A stretch of 64,000 nt of DNA, taken from NCBI GenBank assembly GCA_027559495.1, contig JAMXSV010000005.1, forward strand, positions 248,001-312,000, written 5' to 3'. The DNA is from Aurifilum marmelostoma. Taxonomy: Eukaryota > Ascomycota > Sordariomycetes > Diaporthales > Cryphonectriaceae. Below the pieces are notes generated by a model. That model saw only the letters and a program-made list of their open reading frames with translations. It had not been told where the DNA came from and made no database searches. Positions 60,250 to 64,000 of this stretch are shown here, in pieces (the first letter of the stretch is position 1; every line of letters begins with the position of its first letter). The translations under genes and the position numbers were made by a program.

Positions 60250-61234
60250 GTCGAGCTGTGATTAATGATCGCAAACTTGATGAGCTTTGAGGTGATTCAA
60301 GCGGACCAAAGCATTGAGCCAGTAGAATACACAATGAATTAACAAGGATTGCTATTACAGACTGGGAAAAAAATGAGGCAATGAAGTGGGAAACAGGGAC
60401 AGAAGATATTTATCTCTGATGCCATGACAATACTCTTGATTTATTTTGACTAGAGGTGACTCGGGCAAATCGGGAGCAGTCAAAGAGAGTGCGATATCCC
60501 CCCTTTTTTATACAATTACTTAACATTTCACAATCTGCAGCATTATGTTAGTCTTAATGAGTTATAGTTGGTCACGTCGTTTCTTGTATCACATAATCAT
60601 GCAAAGTATTGGATATAACCATTTATTCCTCAGTCACCAATACCATCCTCATGATTTAGACATTGGAGTTTTGTAAAAAAAACTCGGTAAATGCAGGCAA
60701 GAAGGCGTGGTATACATAGATACTTTCTCATAAGCTTTGCAACGCGAATCTCTTTCACGGTTCAAAATTCAAGTTGCGCCACTATTCCTTGCAGCATATG
60801 ACTGGAGTTCAATCCTGAGAAGTGACTCTCTATTGGAATGACTATATCCTCGAGTGAAATGGCCCCAGCCCTCCAGAGCAGCAGGCCGCCAAATCATTAT
60901 GCCTGCATATGTATATATCGCCCCAAGGTCTTGTTGTAATCATAAGTCATGAAGGAAGTCTACCCTTGGCAGGCGTCCGATCAAATATCAACATCACACC
61001 ATTAGAAAATAAAGAGAAAAAGGAAAAAAAGGTATCCCTATCCTGTGCCGAGATCACCAGAGTAAAGGGGAAAAAACCAAGGGGCTGCGAATCGGATGGT
61101 CATCTCCCCTTCTTTGCGCATCTCTCTCCCGTTCCCAACCCAAGTATGATCTGATTCTCAGTGAGAGTGCGGCAACACACCACCTCTTGACACACACCTG
61201 ATCCCGCAACCCCCTTCGGTGTTATGGCCTGCTC
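60250..61234. other. Intergenic region between unknown gene and MARVEL-like gene
   Basis: About 1 kb, AT-rich around 60500-60720. No gene seen. Confidence 0.6.
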
Positions 61235-62074
61235 CTAGACATAACTCGCCCTCCGGCGCGAGTGGCTCGACCGGCGGCTGGTGTGGCTCCTGTGGCTCCC
61301 GTGGGAGCTCCTCCTCCTGTGGCCGCGGCGCGAGTAGTGGGTCTCGCGGTAGTAGCGCCGGGTGGTGCGCTCCTTGGCCATGCGGTCGCCGTGGATCCAG
61401 GCGAGGACGGCGGTGAAGAAGAAGAAGATGCACTCCATGATGCCGAAGGCGAACGAGGCCTTGAGCAGGGCGCAGGTCTTGTTGGTGTCGACGTGCAGGG
61501 TGTTGCCGTAGTAGGTGCCGAATATGCCAAAGTCGATGTCGTAGCCGGAGCCGTAGGTGATGTTGCTGCAGTCGGCGTCGGAGATGAAGCGGAGGTAGTA
61601 GACACCGGCGATGAATGCGCCTAAGAATCCTGTGTTGTTGTTTGGCGGCGAGGGCCAGGTGTTAGTCTACTCGAGCTGCCAGAAGACGGGGTGGGGAGAG
61701 AGCAGGAGGAGGGGTTTCGGGGGAAGCAAAACGTACCGAGATCGATGAGTGCGACGAACCGCGCGTTGGTGCTGCTCCTGTGGTAGGAGAAGAGGGTGAA
61801 TATGGCCCAAGCCAGGGCAAGCACGGATACTATGAACAGTATCAAGATGTAATCGGGGGTCATGACATTGGCTTTGACATAGCCATTGACGAAATAGCCG
61901 AGCATGCCCACGATGGGCGCCTGCAGTTGTGCGCGCGCACATGTCAGGACAAGGTCGATGCGCTGCCGAGTGTCGCGTCGGATGGGAGGGGTTGGAGGGG
62001 AGTTTAGTACTTACCAAGGTGATAATCTCGACAAATCGCCAGAAGACGAAGCCGACTGTGAAAAGGAACGCCAT
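61235..62074 (-). CDS. MARVEL-like four-helix membrane protein (second)
   Basis: Three exons, 62074-62015, 61920-61737, 61620-61235, joined in phase; 209 residues. Four hydrophobic segments: MAFLFTVGFVFWRFVEIITL, a segment around YILILFIVSVLALAWAIFTLF, GAFIAGVYYLRFI, and FGIMECIFFFFTAVLAWIHG. The loop before the last helix has paired Cys (DADCSNITYG...NKTCALLKASFAFG), the usual fungal MARVEL arrangement. The cytosolic tail is strongly basic and Ser/His-rich (RRGHRRRSSHGSHRSH). It shares topology with the protein at 27495-28079 but little sequence. Probably a plasma membrane or vesicle protein; specific role unknown. Confidence 0.78.
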
Positions 62075-64000
62075 CTTGACCTGTTTGCTGAGGCGGGTGG
62101 CGTTCCTGGGTGGTGGTGGTGGTGGTGGTGGTGGTGGTGGTGGTGGTGTTGCAGGTCGTCAACAGGCAGCTCGCGGATGTCGTCGCAACTTGATTCGAAG
62201 CCTCAAGAAGAGGAAAGACGAGGAGAGGTGGTCGTGATCGGCTTCTTGTCAGTCAACCAGGCGCTGCTGTCAGCTGCAGCACAGAAACCTGTACTGGATT
62301 GACTTGGCTTCTTGGCGGACCAAGAGGAGGAGAAGGAGGAGGGTTTGCGCAGGAGCAAGTTGTTGTCAAGAGAGGGGGACAAAAGGTGATTGTGTTGTGC
62401 ACGGGCAGGGCGCAGGTGCAGGTGTGTGTGTTGGTTTTAATATGGGGTTGAAGGTAACTTTCTGTGGTGATGGTGGGGCAGGGGTGGTTCCCAGTTTCCA
62501 TATGGCGGGGGTGGTTTTCTCAGAGGGTGGGATCGTGAGGATTTACTTTCTGTTTTGATCAAGGATCTGATTATATGAGGTTGGGGAGAGCCCTGCATCC
62601 TCTGGCCTTGAAAATAAAAAAAGGTTGTGACCTGCAGAAGCAGTCAAGCAAGCAGGCAGCCTAACATGGACCAGGAGCGAGCACATCATCATAAGCCTGT
62701 CTGCACTGGCGCCAACTGGGCAGTCAGCATGTGGTTCACCTGCCCTCAAGAGAGAACCCGGTGAACTGGAAGTTACAAGCCCGGCGTCAGGAGAGTGTCC
62801 AGATGAGAGAGCTTCTCCTGCTCCTCGCCAGACACTGTCACAAACCGATGTGACTTAGTGTGGGTGAGGGCAGCTTAACGTTGGTCTCTCACTATCTTGC
62901 TGATAGCCTGGAATCCTGATCCCTGCCAGATGACGTTTTGGCTGATCTCCGCCTGCATTGCTCTTTTTGACCAAGCAGAACCTGGGGAAGAAAACAAATC
63001 TGTGTCTCTGATCTGGACCAAACTATTGAACACAACAGCTTTCATTTTTTCTTATTTTTAAGGTAAGCCTAACATTCCAGATCTCCTGACTACTGTATCA
63101 GCCAGAGACATGAACTCTTGTTCTTATTGTGCTATGTTCTTCTTCTTCTTCTTCCTGGGAGTGTGCATCCTTCTCCATTACTCACACCACAAGAAAATTC
63201 ATGAGGCTGGTCTCACTTGGCCCAAGCCCCCTCCTCTAGCATACCCCCCAGTGTCAGCCCCCCAGTAACTTAAATCGCGGGAGGCTGGGACCGCTACACT
63301 AAGTCATGGGCAGACCCTGCCAGCCTATTTTTTGACACACTCCTCCATCTGCTTTGCCTGCTCAGAGAAAACACAGATAAGACTCACATGGCAGAGAGGG
63401 AAAGAAAGAAAAAACAAAAAAGTGGGATCGGGCCAAGTCTCATTCACATCATACATCCTCAAACCTGAAAAATCAGGTACAGCTGCTCAGGGATCCAGAT
63501 GTAATGCTGCTCTGTACCTGGATCGCCCTGCCGGGTTGCAGAAAAAGAGACAGAGGAAAAGAGGGAAGATGAACGTTCCTGCACGTCAGCGCGTGTGAGC
63601 CCCCACTTGTCTGCATTGGCCCTGATGTTCTCTCTCTTTCCCCACCTCGACCTCCTCAGAACTAGAAAAGCCCGAAGGCATGATGAGATCATTAGACATC
63701 ACGCCTTCCAGGGTCTAAGCTAGAAAAGATGTGTACACAGCAGATGCTGACAGCTTATCGACCTGAACCGGAAGGCCATTTTCAATACGGATGAGGTGGA
63801 TGTCATAACTGCCAGACTAGGCTCTGATATCCCACCGCATGGCAAGACCGTTTATTCCCAGTGCCGGCTTCCTGTCATGAGAGATTCATCTTTTTCTCTT
63901 CGCTCATCTTCTGATTTGAACTTCATGGGTCATTCCATCTTCAAGTGAAATGGTTTTCGCTCACCTTGTCCATCCTGTAAACGTCCTTCCTCTCTCCCTC
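62075..64000. other. Upstream region of the MARVEL-like gene and right edge
   Basis: The promoter and 5' UTR of the MARVEL-like gene occupy the first few hundred bases, including a CCA repeat. The remainder shows no gene. Confidence 0.5.
62111..62148. repeat. (TGG)n repeat in the 5' leader of the MARVEL-like gene
   Basis: About twelve TGG units (CCA in the sense strand), 37-74 bp upstream of the start codon. Confidence 0.9.

Noticed and set aside
1..64000. Transposons, telomere repeats, CRISPR arrays, viral genes
   Set aside because: No transposase or reverse-transcriptase motifs, terminal repeats, telomeric repeats or spaced direct repeats were recognised. Small degraded elements could be missed by eye.

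Overview
The window is from a filamentous ascomycete. Genes carry several short spliceosomal introns (about 50-110 bp, GTAAGT/GTATGT-type donors, CAG/TAG acceptors). The proteins are typical of Pezizomycotina: a Goodbye-NACHT-TPR STAND protein, a Zn2Cys6 regulator, two fungal rhodopsin-domain membrane proteins, an Egh16-type secreted protein and a GH30 enzyme with a fungal CBM1. A Sordariomycete fits best, but the species cannot be fixed from sequence alone. Density is low: 14 protein genes in 64 kb, separated by long gene-free stretches with microsatellites and homopolymer tracts. No convincing RNA gene or intact transposon was found.

Layout. 1-5.8 kb is gene-free. 5.8-8.1 kb (+) is a PH-domain protein with Ala/Glu/Lys-rich repeats. 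9.9-14.5 kb (-) is a large NLR-like STAND gene, followed upstream by about 3.5 kb of AT-rich, possibly decayed sequence. 18.0-19.7 kb (-) is a monocarboxylate-type MFS transporter. 25.7-27.1 kb (+) is a 2,2-dialkylglycine decarboxylase-like class III aminotransferase. 27.5-28.1 kb (-) is a small MARVEL-like membrane protein. 29.6-31.2 kb (-) is an intronless sulfatase. 31.6-35.2 kb (-) is a regulator with two tandem Zn2Cys6 clusters. 38.7-42.7 kb (-) is MSH6. From 44 to 57 kb lies a surface and secretion neighbourhood: rhodopsin-domain protein (+), Egh16-like protein (-), second rhodopsin-domain protein (-), GH30-CBM1 glucanase/xylanase (+), Ala/Thr-rich secreted protein (-). 58.7-60.2 kb (-) is an unrecognised 475-residue protein and 61.2-62.1 kb (-) is a second MARVEL-like protein.

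The most striking observation is a shared type of damage. Four otherwise well-formed genes are each thrown out of frame by one extra base, in every case inside a mononucleotide run: the STAND gene (twice), the aminotransferase, the zinc-cluster regulator and MSH6. Discounting the single base restores family-consistent sequence and correct exon phases each time. Systematic homopolymer error in the assembly is the simplest explanation. Because one of the broken genes is the mismatch-repair gene MSH6, a real slippage mutator is an alternative that reads or PCR would settle. Protein lengths below for these four genes discount the extra bases.
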